From Monilinia fructicola (Eukaryota > Ascomycota > Leotiomycetes > Helotiales > Sclerotiniaceae), in contig VICG01000014.1 in NCBI GenBank assembly GCA_008692225.1, positions 248,001-312,000 of the forward strand: a stretch of 64,000 nt of DNA, written 5' to 3'. Under the pieces are notes generated by a model. The model was not told the DNA's origin, ran no database searches, and was given only the letters and a program-made list of their open reading frames with translations. Shown here in pieces: positions 12,900-24,434 of this stretch (its first letter is position 1; each line of letters opens with the position of its first letter). Position numbers and translations under genes: made by a program.

Positions 12900-13677
12900 T
12901 TTGTCATACACATAGCTAATCACGATGTGATTATGAGACGACAGGGGGCTGTTAATGGGGATGGATGTTCAAGGCGTTGATAAACGTAAGAACTCAGAAT
13001 GATGAAGTAGTGCTATTTCATGAATACATAAGGAAATGTATGAATGTGAAGCTTTCGACATTTCAAATGACTCCATTGCTGGTCAAGTCAAGTACAACTC
13101 TGATATTATGACACTTGCTTTTGAGTATGAAGGCAAGAATGTCGGAGAGGTATAGGAAGCCACTATGGGCGTCAATCCCCATGAAATCAACAGCTTGACG
13201 CTCTACCGCCATGAATTTATATGAAGCCAAGACCAGTATTCCAATTCCAATTCTTTCAAGGCTATCGGATGATATTTGTACATTGTACTCGAGCTCGGTA
13301 AACTAATGAGGATCTTTCTACCTCGCACCTTACAATACAAGAGAGAAAAATAGGGATCAAATACAAGTCATAAGGGTGACTTCAGTAACAATGACCTCAA
13401 CTTAAGTTAGATTGCTGCTTTCGTCTTTACTCAGGGTCAAATTCATCAAACGGCAAGATCAAACAAGAATCAAAAGGAGAAGAAAACTGTCGAATCCACT
13501 AAGGGGCTACCTCTGAGTATATCGATAGATCACATGATGCGGCCCGCCTGCCAAAAAGTCTATGACGTGCATATTTACTTCCCCACGCTGCTGCACTACA
13601 TCTTCCCAAGCTAAACATTTTCCCAACAGCCTCGCCAGATTCGAAGAAGATTCCATTTACCAATCCATCATATCGAA
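12900..13677. other. intergenic, probable SDH5 promoter side
   Basis: No gene seen. It separates the minus-strand 2EXR gene from the plus-strand SDH5 gene and presumably holds both upstream regions. No repeat of note. Confidence 0.45.
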
Positions 13678-14769
13678 ATGGCATCTTTGCGCATTGCTCG
13701 CCGGGCTTTTCGTGCCTCAATTCTCAATACTTCTCGACCTTTATCCACCACACCATTCCGCTTCGCAAATGCCAATCCCGGCAACGCACAGGAGCATTGA
13801 TGGCACCGAAGAATATCGCAAATTACAAAAGAAAAGCCACTAAATCCACATATGACCAATACCAATTCTACAATCAGCAATGAAATGCCGAGTGTTGTGC
13901 AAACAAGGTTCCACCTGAGCTTATTACAAGTGTGGATGGGAAATTTTCACCAAAGGATAGTGTACCGGAGAACACGGAAAGAATGACTGGTGGTACGCAG
14001 GATGGTGAAGGGAGTGGCATTAATAGAGAGATGGCAGTTGGAGAATTGGAGGGGGCACAATTTCGAGTAGAGCCATTGAGAAGAGATGGAGAACATGAGG
14101 AGAAGATGAGGGCAAGATTATTATGTATGTTTTTCAAACTCGCCAAGCATGTGAATACCATACCAGCTAGCCATATATAATACCGAGAGCGTTACTAACA
14201 AATTTCTTCCTCCAGATCAATCCCGCAAACGAGGAACTCTTGAATCTGATCTTCTAATGTCTACCTTTGCTGATGCTCATCTTCCTACTATGACTGCCGC
14301 ACAAATGGTTCAATACGATCATTTCCTCGATGAGAATGATTGGGACATCTATTACTGGGCCACACAAGAGCCATCACCAACTTCTCGTGAAACAGCTGAA
14401 GGTGCTGGTCTTGGAGCTGAAGGTGCTACAGCAAATGCCATGGGTACAGATTACAAGAGATCACCGGTGGCTCAAGGTACAGATCCTGGTAAACAAACTG
14501 GGCCTGAAATTAGAGACAGATGAGTGGAGAAACGGTGCACCCAAGAAGTGGAGAAATGGGCAACAAACAATTGGGACCTTTTTAAACCTGCCTATAGACC
14601 GGTGCCAAAGAGATGGCAAAATAGCGAGATTTTGGCTATGTTGAGAAAACATGTCATTTCGAGGTCTGCTGGAGGCGTACATGATGTTGAAAGTAATGAT
14701 AATAGTGCATCTGGTAAAGGTATGGCATTCATGCCACCGATTTTTCAAACCGATCAAAAGCGATCATGA
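13678..14769 (+). CDS. sdh5: Succinate dehydrogenase assembly factor 2 (SDH5/SDHAF2), frame-interrupted
   Basis: SDHAF2/Sdh5 is a small mitochondrial matrix protein needed for covalent FAD attachment to the SDHA flavoprotein of complex II. The ATG at 13678 opens an Arg/Ser-rich presequence ([20 protein letters not shown]). The family core follows: [14 protein letters not shown] near 13955, [21 protein letters not shown] joined across an intron at 14125-14215 (GTATGT to CTCCAG), then [17 protein letters not shown] and [20 protein letters not shown] near 14580-14640. The reading frame breaks repeatedly: near 13797, 13826, 13895, about 14519 and about 14550-14585, mostly within or beside short homopolymers. 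In each case the adjacent frame continues the family sequence. This resembles sequencing error more than decay, but a duplicated pseudogene cannot be excluded from this window. Confidence 0.85.
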
Positions 14770-15825
14770 ATTAGCAGTTGAAGGTAACCATAAATGAGAA
14801 AGGATATGAGGTTGACCTTTTTCACTGTAAATAAAAATTCTATTCATGTATTATGATATCAGTCGACAAGGAATATAGATAGAGATTAATCAATTCACTC
14901 CTAAAAATGCATTCTTCAACTCATGGGATCAGACTTCGAACTGCAATTTAATTATTTCCGATTTCTCTCAAACGTTTACCACATTTCATACGACCAACAA
15001 CAGATCTGTCTTGTGTCTAAAGTCTATCTAATCCCTATCTTAGTCAGTTAAATACAAAAACCGTCCATCCTCTCTTTCAAAAATTACACATTACAAATCC
15101 AAACATTAGGAATACAAAAAAATATCTTTCGCCTCGTATTCAAAACGTCCACCTCCTATTTCCCTGCCCCCACTTCTCCTTTCTCTTGCCGAAACACAAA
15201 CATCGTCACGAATAAATCTTGACCTATTCCATTAAACTTCACATAACAGCTCCGGTTTCTTCCTCAACAAAATCCCCTAATCCAAGACTTAACAATGTGC
15301 ACTGTACGGATAACCACGTGCGTATCTGTGCTGGTAGTGAGTGATGGCGTGGAGGATCACGGATGTGTTTTGGAGGAGGGAAAGCAATATGAGCATTTAG
15401 GTATAGGGGAGCGGGAGATTATTCTCGTGAAATATGTGATGAGTGGTTATTTGGGTGCTGGAGTTGTTGAATGACGGAAATTGTAGCGGGAATAATGACA
15501 GTTGAACTTCATCAAGAATCTTCTGAAAGCGTAAAAGCCTCTCAAAGCGTCTCTTCCACGTCTTCCTCACGCTTCTCAACAAATTCCTTACTTTTCCTCA
15601 ACAGCTCTTTTTTCACTCCTCCAATAATTCTGTCTCGCTTCTCCCCTCGCCCCGAATTTCAAGTGTAAGAAGAAGAGATAGATTGCCAATAAAACCCTTC
15701 TCTCATCATTCCTCAAGATTCCTTTTCACCAGGGCCTTTTGAAAAACTGATAATTCCCTGATACCTCTTGAGTAAACTCTCTCCAATTTCGAATCTGAAT
15801 CTCTCGGTACTTAAAGTATCCAATC
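14770..15825. other. intergenic, nothing recognised
   Basis: AT-moderate spacer between convergent SDH5 and the small minus-strand gene at 15826-16128. Probably holds both 3' ends. Only short overlapping frames are present. Confidence 0.45.
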
Positions 15826-16128
15826 TCAACGTAGTTTTAGCACCTCCACTAACAGACAGGTAAGGCAAGGTGTCGAACCCGTCGATTCCGTTATGGTATC
15901 TGGAGTTCCAGGTACAATAGTTTCCTCGCTTGAGAAAGGAGTTTCGCCGCAGTCTCCTGCTTGATAGAATGCTCTTTCGAGTTCCTTTGTACGTTTTTTA
16001 GTAGTCTCGAGAATTAGAGTATGCCAATAAAAAATTAGATCTCTGCGGGTACGTTCAGCGTTGCGACGTTCTTCAAGGAGATTTTCAAAAGCGTGGGAAA
16101 GCTCAATTTGAGTTTGAGAGCCGACCAT
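15826..16128 (-). CDS. small predicted coiled-coil protein, 100 aa
   Basis: ATG-started minus-strand frame of 100 codons. Residues 8-55 are strongly charged and helical (AFENLLEERRNAERTRRDL and TKKRTKELERAFYQ), consistent with a short coiled coil. The rest is Ser/Thr/Pro-rich with a CLTC pair near the end. No known family is recognised. The C-terminus may continue in another frame, given the frame errors elsewhere in this part of the window. Confidence 0.4.
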   Translation of the reverse strand: MVGSQTQIELSHAFENLLEERRNAERTRRDLIFYWHTLILETTKKRTKELERAFYQAGDCGETPFSSEETIVPGTPDTITESTGSTPCLTCLLVEVLKLR

Positions 16129-16129
16129 G

Positions 16130-17366
16130 TGGGATGAGGTTCAAAAAGGTGGCGTCTAAATGTAAATAATGTGGGTAATCCAATGAGGGGTTAGAGATTA
16201 ACGATCATCAATCGAGGGGTAAAATAGTGGCTGAGAAAGTTGGAGACTCAGACTTTGCATAATACATATGCATATGCAGGTACTATAGGAAACCTCCGAA
16301 GAATGAAGTGAAAGTGGATCTCAAACATGCAGAGAGATGTCGTATCAAATTCCTCTCTATTTTTATACAAAGCTCACTACTTATAACAACCTCAAATGCC
16401 CCTCTCAAGACTTTCAATTCTGCAATCAGTTGAAGGAAATCACGTGGGCTGGGGATAAAAAGTAAAAAGATGCAGCCTACATCGAAGTTCATCGCGCCAT
16501 CTCGAAGAATTCGCGGGTCGAAAACGCTCTGGAATGCAATGCAAGAACCACACTATCCACACAAAGAAAAACTTGCCAAGGGTCTCACAAAAACCAATAA
16601 CTAAGGAAATGATCGACGCATACATTCCTCGGTCACAATGTGTTTGTAGCCGATGTAAGTTTTACACTATACACATTCGAGCGTTTCTTTATTCTTTGAG
16701 GAAATCCCCAACTGAAGCCATCCTTTGAAGAAGACAGCTCCAAAGCCCAAAGAAATCAAGATCCATCAAAGAAAAACTTTTCCACGGAGCTATGGGGGGG
16801 GGGGGGTAGCTATATTATCTGTGGTTTCTTTTCAAGTCACTTGAAAAGCTTCTTTTCATCTATATTTATTTCTCGAACGTTTGCAGAAGTTGAAATTCAG
16901 GCAAATTCAAGGAGAAAGTTTTGTCGCCTATCCATCGCTAAGAATGCCGCATTCCAATGCCCAACACCACGGGAACTCATCGGCAAGCTTCACCACATAA
17001 TGGTATGAGGTGGCTAGTATCGGCACGTATAGCCATTCCCGGGAATTCGAAGAGATGTTTGAGGACGGAAAGTGCAAAGTACACAATCACGTGTATGTCA
17101 CGTAAATATTCTTCATTCCAATGATCCTACTGCATAACTTAATGATGAAGGCTGGTAGACACACCTGACTGGTTCATAAATATCCCCTCCTGGACATTTT
17201 TGTCATGTGTTTGCCTCATCACATACATCATCGTACATCTGGCATTTAACTTGGCATATTCTTGTCCTTCTCGCAGCCTATCATCATACGAGCACTTTTC
17301 TAACTTTACCTGCATACTCAGGCAGTTTCATACCTTAATACTCAGCCTCTTCATACCAAAGATAAT
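16130..17366. other. intergenic, upstream of wetA
   Basis: No supported gene. A G10-11 homopolymer lies at about 16795-16806. The last few hundred bases before 17367 are pyrimidine-rich and likely form the wetA 5' leader. The short membrane-like frames on the minus strand (16283-16625) carry no domain. Confidence 0.45.
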
Positions 17367-19094
17367 ATGTCTCCTCCCACGGCAACGGGAGGAAAGTCTT
17401 CGGAATTTCTCACAAACAACTTCGACGAATTAGATAATGCCTTCTTCGACGAGTTCATTACTTTTAGTCCAACCAATGACGGCCTTCCAGATCCAGAGTT
17501 TTCCGAACAGTCAGATGGCAAAGAAAAATCTTCAGAGACATTACTAGGGTCTCTATACGATGCAAATGCCACAAGAAATTGAAGATAATTGGCAAGGCGA
17601 TCCATGGGGTTTCGCCCAAGATTCAGCCTCGCCGGATGGCACACAAGATAATCTTTTCTATGCCGAACTTTCTGGCAGAGCCGCAATATCTGACTCTGAT
17701 CTTCTCAGCCTTGAAGATATCTCATTACAATCACCTCAGATCGAAGCATGGGCTCATCCATCTCTGCCAACATCACACAGCACCAGCAGCTTCAACCAGG
17801 AGAAAGAGTCGTGTCGAAGCACTTGCAAACACAATGAAGAAGGTGACTACAAAATCAGAGAAATCTCTACGGAGTCCTATTCGAAAATCCATTACAACAT
17901 CTTCAGCCATGTTACGAGGCTCATCGAATCATGGAAAGATGAGCCGCGAAGCATTGAGACGGAAGCTGGCTCTCGATTCTTCGAAATTTAGTTTCAATCC
18001 TCAACATCAATCGCTAATATCACCTCCACAATCAGCTAGAATCTCCAATGCATCTGAACATACTTCATCGATGAAGAAGGTGCAGAAGACGGAGGGTTCA
18101 GAGGAGTTGTGGACTGGCAGACCACAAGATTTACAGTTTCCAACAGTACCCGCCGACTATAATACCCCCACTATCAACACCCAACCTAGATAACAAACGC
18201 ACACCAGAAATGAGATTTCATCAATCATCTTCAAATGGTTCGATGTACCCGATAACCCCGAAATCTCAACAACAAGCGTCATCCTCCTGGTCACAACTAC
18301 CTGGATCATCAAATTTCAGCCCAAATTGGAGTCTCGTCAGAATACCCAGTTGAGGTAGAAGCTGACGGGAGCCCTGTATGGTGGAATCATGCGGCAACAC
18401 CAATGGCTCAACCTTCCCCGAATACACTTCACAGAAATCCACAAAGGGCCACGAAAAGCCTTGCTTTTCATTTACAGAATGAACTTTCATATACAACCAA
18501 CGACATGAATATGGCACAAGGGTTAATGATATCAATGCCCGAGAATATGCCGCAACAATCCTTCGTAGTAGAATCATCACCCATGCTGCACCAAGGCTAT
18601 TTCAACGCAGGTGCAAACGGAGGTGGACCACAACCGCATGCACCATATCACAGTGCGGCTCCTCGAACACACTCGCATTCCCACTCGCACTCGCACTATT
18701 CACAACACCCTGCCTCATCATCACGCAAACCCCATTACTCCCATTCGAAAAGCAAGAAAGCCCCGTGCGGGATCCAGTGGATCCGAATCGCCATCAGCAA
18801 ATCATTCCAGCAGTAATTTTCACGTCCGAAAACAACGTAAATCGAAGAATAGAAATACATCGCCGAGAACCCCAACGTCCGGTCGGGGAACGGTCGACTT
18901 CGTCAATTACACACCAGATGACAGTCGAAAGATATTGACAGGAGTTGCTCCTAGCGGATCGAGTAAAACAAAAGCAAGAAGAGAGAAAGAAGCGATGGAG
19001 AAGAGGAGAAAATTATCACAAGCTGCACTAAACGCCCATTAGAGCTGCCGGAGGAGATGTTGGAAGTTTGGTTGAAGAGGGTTTGTTTGTTTGA
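17367..19094 (+). CDS. wetA: WetA developmental regulator (ESC1/WetA-type), frame-interrupted
   Basis: WetA is the nuclear regulator of spore maturation and wall integrity that acts late in conidiation. The ATG at 17367 opens an acidic Phe/Asp-rich N-terminus (FDELDNAFFDEFITFSP), typical of the family. Further segments are RKSRVEALANTMKKVTTKSE (about 17800), EVEADGSPVWWNHAATPMAQ (about 18350-18400) and a His/Ser repeat (HSHSHSHSHYS, about 18670). The diagnostic C-terminal block follows: VDFVNYTPDDSRKILTGVAP then SSKTKARREKEAMEKRRKLS (18890-19020), and after one more shift RAAGGDVGSLVEEGLFV ending at 19094. At least six frame changes are needed, near 17570, 17800, 18165-18169 (C5), 18350, 18760 (C4) and 19036 (C3). 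Each continues cleanly in the next frame, so errors at homopolymers are the simplest explanation. Confidence 0.85.
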
Positions 19095-19822
19095 TTTTTT
19101 TTGATCTCTTTTTTATTTGCCTTTGCTTTTGCTTTGGATGACTTTTTTTCTCCTTTTTTTTGGTTAGCTGTGGTGTTTGGGGATATGGAATACTTATTAA
19201 TAAACTGTATCCACGCAATTTGAGATCATAACCTTACATAGACCTAGATACATAAACAAATTGAATCCAGCATCAAATACCCGAGTACCCCCTTTGCTCT
19301 CTGTCGTAAGATCCGTAGTTCTAATGCAAAATATAAGTTTTTATGAAAGCCCTTTCGCTGTTGTTCTTTGTACCAAAGTAAATTTGAGCTTCTTCCAAGA
19401 TTATATACATAACCTGGAAGCTGTAAAGATGCCGGAAGTAGAAACATTTGCTGAACTGAGCAACATCCAAAGGTCCACGGGTGTCAAAAGAAATGGGCGG
19501 GTTGAAGTTATTTGGTAGGTAGAACTACTTGAGTATGGGTTAATTATTGGTTGGCTAACTGCTCATAGATGGATAGATACCTACCTAGGTAGTTTAGAAT
19601 TCATTTCAAAAACTTGGCAGCAAAAAGTATTCTTGACTAAAGAAATTCATACAATATCAAGATGGGTTGGGTTAACCCATCCATCATATTATAAAGTATT
19701 TAAACTGACCACGGCTATTCAAACTCGTTATCTTGACAGTCACTATGAGGAATGTCAGTCAAAATGTTGCACAATGCCACCTAATAAGAATTCTTGCAAG
19801 AAAGAAAGAAATAAAGAAAGAA

Positions 19823-19878
<56 letters not shown>

Positions 19879-21170
19879 CAATCAAGAAATGAGATGGCTG
19901 TACATAAGTATGAACGGGTTTTCCTCTCTTCAAAGATTATTCCACATTCATATATCGTTGCCACCAACTATTTAGAGATGGATGAAGTGGGAGATTCATG
20001 GTTAGATTTATAAAGTACATTTGTTCATCACGCTTGTTATTCACTTCAATATATCACTGGCGTTCTTTACGATGATTGTCTCATTTTCCGTTCAAATTCC
20101 ATCCTTGTACGGAGGACAGTGTGCTGCTAGTTCGATTGGTAAAACATGTCTCTAGGACGAGATTGATCTCACTGATGAATGGATTTCAGCCCTATAAGCA
20201 GCCTCCTACTAAAGGCTGTTGAACAAGCGTCACAAGATGACTTTGAAGTTTATATTGTTGATAGTCTCTTCGACGTCGAGTTCTCTCCATCCCTCACTCT
20301 ACAGCTATTCCTCTCATTCCCGTCTTCAAATTCAAGTACCAGTTATAGTAGTCTATCTGAAACGTCCACCAACCTCCTAGGGTAGTTTACTCGTGCGCGC
20401 TTAATACCAAGTTATTTATGTCCAAATTCAATCGATTTCATTCTATCTTTCCTAATCTGATCTATTTTGAGATTAGATGTGGCTCAAATGATAGGAGATC
20501 ATTGATTTTATGATTGGGGGCGTCTACGTTCAAAAGCGTTCTTGGCAATTTGGCCCCAGCACTTTGGAGTTGGTCCGCACATATAATACGGAGTATATTC
20601 ATTCATCTAAAGGCACGGGAGATGATACAACGTTGGAAGGGATCGAGTACCGGCAAGGATTCTTAGCTTTGGTTTGCTATAGCTATGAAAATAATATGAA
20701 TAGGAACCTTCTTCTATGTGATCTCTCTATAAGTCTTGCCAGTTTGTATTTTGATATCATCTCATATTTGCAAGGCCATTTCGAGACGCACAGCCTATCT
20801 ACATATACCTACCTCTATACACAAACTGAGAGTCAGAATTATCACAAGGGACGAGAGGCTGCGCCGCTTATGAAAGCCCATCAAAGCATACGTCAAACAA
20901 CTCCCTCTGCACCTTTTCGCACTCTTATAATTCGGTTTATTTTTCAGTGTCGATTGTTTGAAGCTTTAGGCTTCTATCAAAGGTATTCCACGTTTCGGTA
21001 ACCCAGGGCCACTGGTGAGCGAGAGCCATTAGGCCCGCCATTCAAGATATCACCAGGCCAATTGCACCTCCTACTCTTTATTTGCGAATCCAAAGGGTTG
21101 ATTTCTAACAATTCTCTCAAGTCTGCTTTTGCGCGCACAGCCCTGAACATTAACGGCGAAAAGTTGGGGT
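19095..21170. other. intergenic with GAAA array
   Basis: A GAAA tetramer array of about 20 copies lies at 19797-19878. The motif TACGGAGTATATTC occurs near 20588. A 163-codon plus-strand frame at 20510-21001 has Tyr/Thr low-complexity stretches and no domain, so I do not call it. The T-rich tract around 19090-19170 is probably the wetA 3' region. Confidence 0.45.
19797..19878. repeat. GAAA tetranucleotide array
   Basis: About 20 units with one AAAG phase slip near 19810-19825. It creates Lys/Arg/Glu open frames that are not real genes. Confidence 0.9.
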
Positions 21171-23909
21171 ATGGCAGAATCTCAATCTGGGGAAGCCCCT
21201 TCACACAACCATTCTCCACCATCCTCCCCAAAGACAAACCTTTCACATCACATCACATCAATTGGAGACAGCCCTCCCTATGCGCGGACCAAATCTCACA
21301 CAAGAAATCAACCCTCATTAGCATCGACCTTTTCGCCTACCTCAGAAGCTTCTTTTCTATCTAGTGAAGGTGATGAGGTTGATGTCAGTCATGTGCCATT
21401 ATCCGCACATATGTTGACGTCTTTGGGTTCTTTGGATGCTTCAGCTACAAATAATCGAAAATCATTATTTCTACCGGAAAATGCACGGACAGGACCTGTT
21501 TCTCCGACTCGAAAATCGTTCAAGCTCTTTTCCAAACGTGCTAGTTCATACACTTCATCAACCACAGATTCAAGCAAAGACATATCGAAAAGCCAAACCG
21601 CACAAAAGAGATCTTCCCAAAGAAAATCGCTACTAAAAGATTCTCGACATGCATCCATACCCGAAGAAGAATTCGATCTCAATCTCCTCAGCGCAGCCAT
21701 GCCCATGGGCTTCCAAGTCAGATCCCACGATAAAACTGCCAGTGAAGCCACGGAATATGAAGATGCACCAATGGTATCCCCAATGGGGATACCTTTCGAC
21801 CTCTCCTTGTTCCACGAACCTATGAGTAATGAGACCCTAACCCCCGAGGTGCGTCAACAGATAAATCGACAAGAAGCTGCTGGAATACTTACCGGTGGAC
21901 TGGGTGCTGGATTTACACCTGATAGTTCCATTACCAGTACTGATCTAATGGCCGAACAATCACAATCAGTCGATAATGCCTCGCGATTATCCCGACGTCT
22001 TACACTTCGAAATGGATTGAGTAGAACAGTCACATTGAAAAGTGTAGCCCAAAACGAAGCAAATAGACGAGGCGAAGTAATCGAAGTGATCGTTCAAGAT
22101 CCCAGCGATGCACCCGTAGATATTTCTTCATTTGCAGGCCATACAGGCGGAACCAATAATGCGAACCTTGGTTTCGATGATATGGATTCGTTACCACAAA
22201 ATGTCAATAAAAAAGGAACATTCAAAAGCACCAACGTAGAAATCTTCTATCCCCAAGCAAACTGGAAACCCTTCTCAATGCGAGCGCCTTATCTCACGGC
22301 GCTCATTATCATCTCCATAGTTCTTGGGGCTGCAGAAGAGTACCTCTATCAAAAATCGCGGGAAAATCCTCTCTATTCCTTCACATCCCCCGGAGCAATG
22401 AAAACATGGGACTATTTTTGTTTCAAATATCTACCTACTTTGGTCGCTGTTACATTCGGGGTTCTGTGGCAAATAACTGATTTTGAAGTCAAGAGATTAG
22501 AAGCCTATTATCAGCTTTCGAAAGAAGGGGGTGCCTTGGCGGCCGAGTCCATAAACGTGGATTACATTACTTTCTTCAACGTTTTGCGGCCCTTTCGCGC
22601 GCTGCTCTTTAAACACTATGCTGTCGCTGTGTCGTCAATTGCAACTTTATTGGCAGTTTCTCTAGTGCCGACTTTGCAATCTGCGAGTGTGGTATTGATA
22701 CCTAGTCGTGCGGAACGGAAGGCTGATCCGTCGGTCTTAAAGGGTATTATAATTAATGGTTCTTGGTCACGATTATTGAGTATCACACTTTGGCTCTGCG
22801 CTATCTTTGGATGTGTACTGCTGTGGCAATTGGAACGGAGACCCTCCGGCTTGATAGCTGATGTAAAAGGGGTAGCGGGCATAGCTGCTATGGCGAATCG
22901 AAGCCACATCCTAATGGATTTCAAAGACATGGATACCGCCACTCCAGATATGATACATCAAAAACTCAAAGCACATCGTTACACCCTTAGAAACTCCTCC
23001 TTAGCACCAGAAGATAGCATTATCCTCACACAAGCCGACAAAGATAAATACGACCACCATCAACACAATGACGAAAACCCACACCCCCTCTTCCTCCGCC
23101 TGGTAGCAGGGATTCCCTTTATAATCAGCATGATCCTCTTCACAATCCTAATCCCAATCATCCTCTTCACACCCGCGAATATAATAACAGACAAAGCACC
23201 ATGGCTCCTCACCCTCGGTGCCGTATCCATCAAACTCTGCTGGGGAAGTCTAGAAACGGCAATTCGAATGATCGAGCCCTTCTACATACTTTCTCGACGA
23301 CACGCATCCCCCAAAGCCCTCACCTTAGACTACACCGCCATGGCATTCGGCTGGCTCCCCATTCGCGCCTTCCTCAACGGACATTATCTCGTGGCCGTCG
23401 TAGGACTCGGCTCCGTCCTCGCCGAAGTTCTCACCGTCTGCGTCACCAGTTTCAGCACCGTCACCGGCAACGATTTCACATCGAACCGGCCATCGACCCA
23501 ACAAAACAGCGGGTCCGACTCCGGCGAAGAAACATTCGCGTCGTTTTGGGCTTCGTTTTTCCTCGCTTTGCTTATCCTCATCTCCCTCATAATCATCTCG
23601 ATCCTATCCTACGCCCGGCGACGCCATCCCTTCTTGCCGAGGCAACCATCGTCGATTGCAAGTATCTTGGCCTTTATATATCAGTCCAAGATGCTGTATG
23701 ATTTTGTGGGGACGGAAAAACTGAATAATCGGGAGATGGAGGAGAAGCTGGTGAGGATTGGGAAGAGGTATGGGCTGGGGTGGTTTAAGGGGAGGGATGG
23801 CGAAGTGCATTGTGGGGTTGATGAGGAGGAGTTGACGAGTTGCTATAAGCATGGGCAGAATGAGAAGGCGGTGGGTATGCCGTGGAGTACTAATTGGCAG
23901 GATTATTGA
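21171..23909 (+). CDS. DUF3433 multi-pass membrane protein, 912 aa
   Basis: Uninterrupted single-exon frame. Residues 1-360 are a Ser/Thr/Pro-rich, probably cytoplasmic region with many basic-Ser sites that could be phosphorylated. Membrane segments then come in two related blocks. Block one is about residues 364-500, with FSMRAPYLTALIIISIVLGA and the soluble QITDFEVKRLEAYYQLSKEG. Block two is about 636-770, with LVAGIPFIISMILFTILIPI and IRMIEPFYILSRRHA. This is the duplicated DUF3433 arrangement of filamentous fungi; molecular function is unknown. A final hydrophobic pair near 800-820 precedes a cytoplasmic tail (EKLVRIGKRYGLGWFKGRDG). It is the longest clean frame in the window and a useful contrast with the broken genes upstream. 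It is convergent with the thioesterase gene. Confidence 0.88.
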   Translation: MAESQSGEAPSHNHSPPSSPKTNLSHHITSIGDSPPYARTKSHTRNQPSLASTFSPTSEASFLSSEGDEVDVSHVPLSAHMLTSLGSLDASATNNRKSLFLPENARTGPVSPTRKSFKLFSKRASSYTSSTTDSSKDISKSQTAQKRSSQRKSLLKDSRHASIPEEEFDLNLLSAAMPMGFQVRSHDKTASEATEYEDAPMVSPMGIPFDLSLFHEPMSNETLTPEVRQQINRQEAAGILTGGLGAGFTPDSSITSTDLMAEQSQSVDNASRLSRRLTLRNGLSRTVTLKSVAQNEANRRGEVIEVIVQDPSDAPVDISSFAGHTGGTNNANLGFDDMDSLPQNVNKKGTFKSTNVEIFYPQANWKPFSMRAPYLTALIIISIVLGAAEEYLYQKSRENPLYSFTSPGAMKTWDYFCFKYLPTLVAVTFGVLWQITDFEVKRLEAYYQLSKEGGALAAESINVDYITFFNVLRPFRALLFKHYAVAVSSIATLLAVSLVPTLQSASVVLIPSRAERKADPSVLKGIIINGSWSRLLSITLWLCAIFGCVLLWQLERRPSGLIADVKGVAGIAAMANRSHILMDFKDMDTATPDMIHQKLKAHRYTLRNSSLAPEDSIILTQADKDKYDHHQHNDENPHPLFLRLVAGIPFIISMILFTILIPIILFTPANIITDKAPWLLTLGAVSIKLCWGSLETAIRMIEPFYILSRRHASPKALTLDYTAMAFGWLPIRAFLNGHYLVAVVGLGSVLAEVLTVCVTSFSTVTGNDFTSNRPSTQQNSGSDSGEETFASFWASFFLALLILISLIIISILSYARRRHPFLPRQPSSIASILAFIYQSKMLYDFVGTEKLNNREMEEKLVRIGKRYGLGWFKGRDGEVHCGVDEEELTSCYKHGQNEKAVGMPWSTNWQDY

Positions 23910-24434
23910 TCGGGGATCGTTGTACATTCTAGCGTGGGTTTGCTATGCAGCAGATGTGCTGCGTTGGGGTAGAGGGGGGGTGTTGGGGGTGTATATATGC
24001 CATGAACGTATAATATGGAGTTGGTAATGAGGATGTATACTCCAGTGTCACCACGAAAGGTACGAATATACTGGGTAGTCTTTCTATAGGTACAATAATA
24101 ATGCATAAACGCAGATGGAATCAGACATCGCATTTCTTTCACATATAAAGTTCAGACATATAACAAGCTGAACTCGTAGACATCTGTCAATCGGGACCAC
24201 TTGAGCCCTTTCTTTATCAACCTGTGCACTATTCGCCATATTCTAATAAATACCCCTATCTATAGAATGTCCCCATGCCCTGTGCATTTTATGCTGTAAA
24301 AACATTCTGATCCCTTCACGGCCCTTTTTTAGATTTTGTAAACGTCAAGAATATCAAGTATATCATCTATACCAAATCAGTGGCAAGGGATGATCAAACG
24401 AATATCTCCGTCTCCCTCTCTCTTTCCCTCCCCT
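23910..24434. other. convergent intergenic spacer
   Basis: Shared 3' region of the DUF3433 gene and the thioesterase gene. A G7 homopolymer lies near 23975. No gene or strong repeat. Confidence 0.5.

Noticed and set aside
20120..20200. Possible tRNA-like GTTCGATTGG segment
   Set aside because: No cloverleaf arms or acceptor stem could be formed.
20510..21001. 163-codon plus-strand frame
   Set aside because: Starts with ATG, but composition is uneven, Tyr/Thr low-complexity, with no recognised domain or splice support. It overlaps the leader of the DUF3433 gene.
23201..23927. Arg/His- and Pro/Leu-rich frames overlapping the DUF3433 gene
   Set aside because: Shadows of the real frame in G/C-richer codons.
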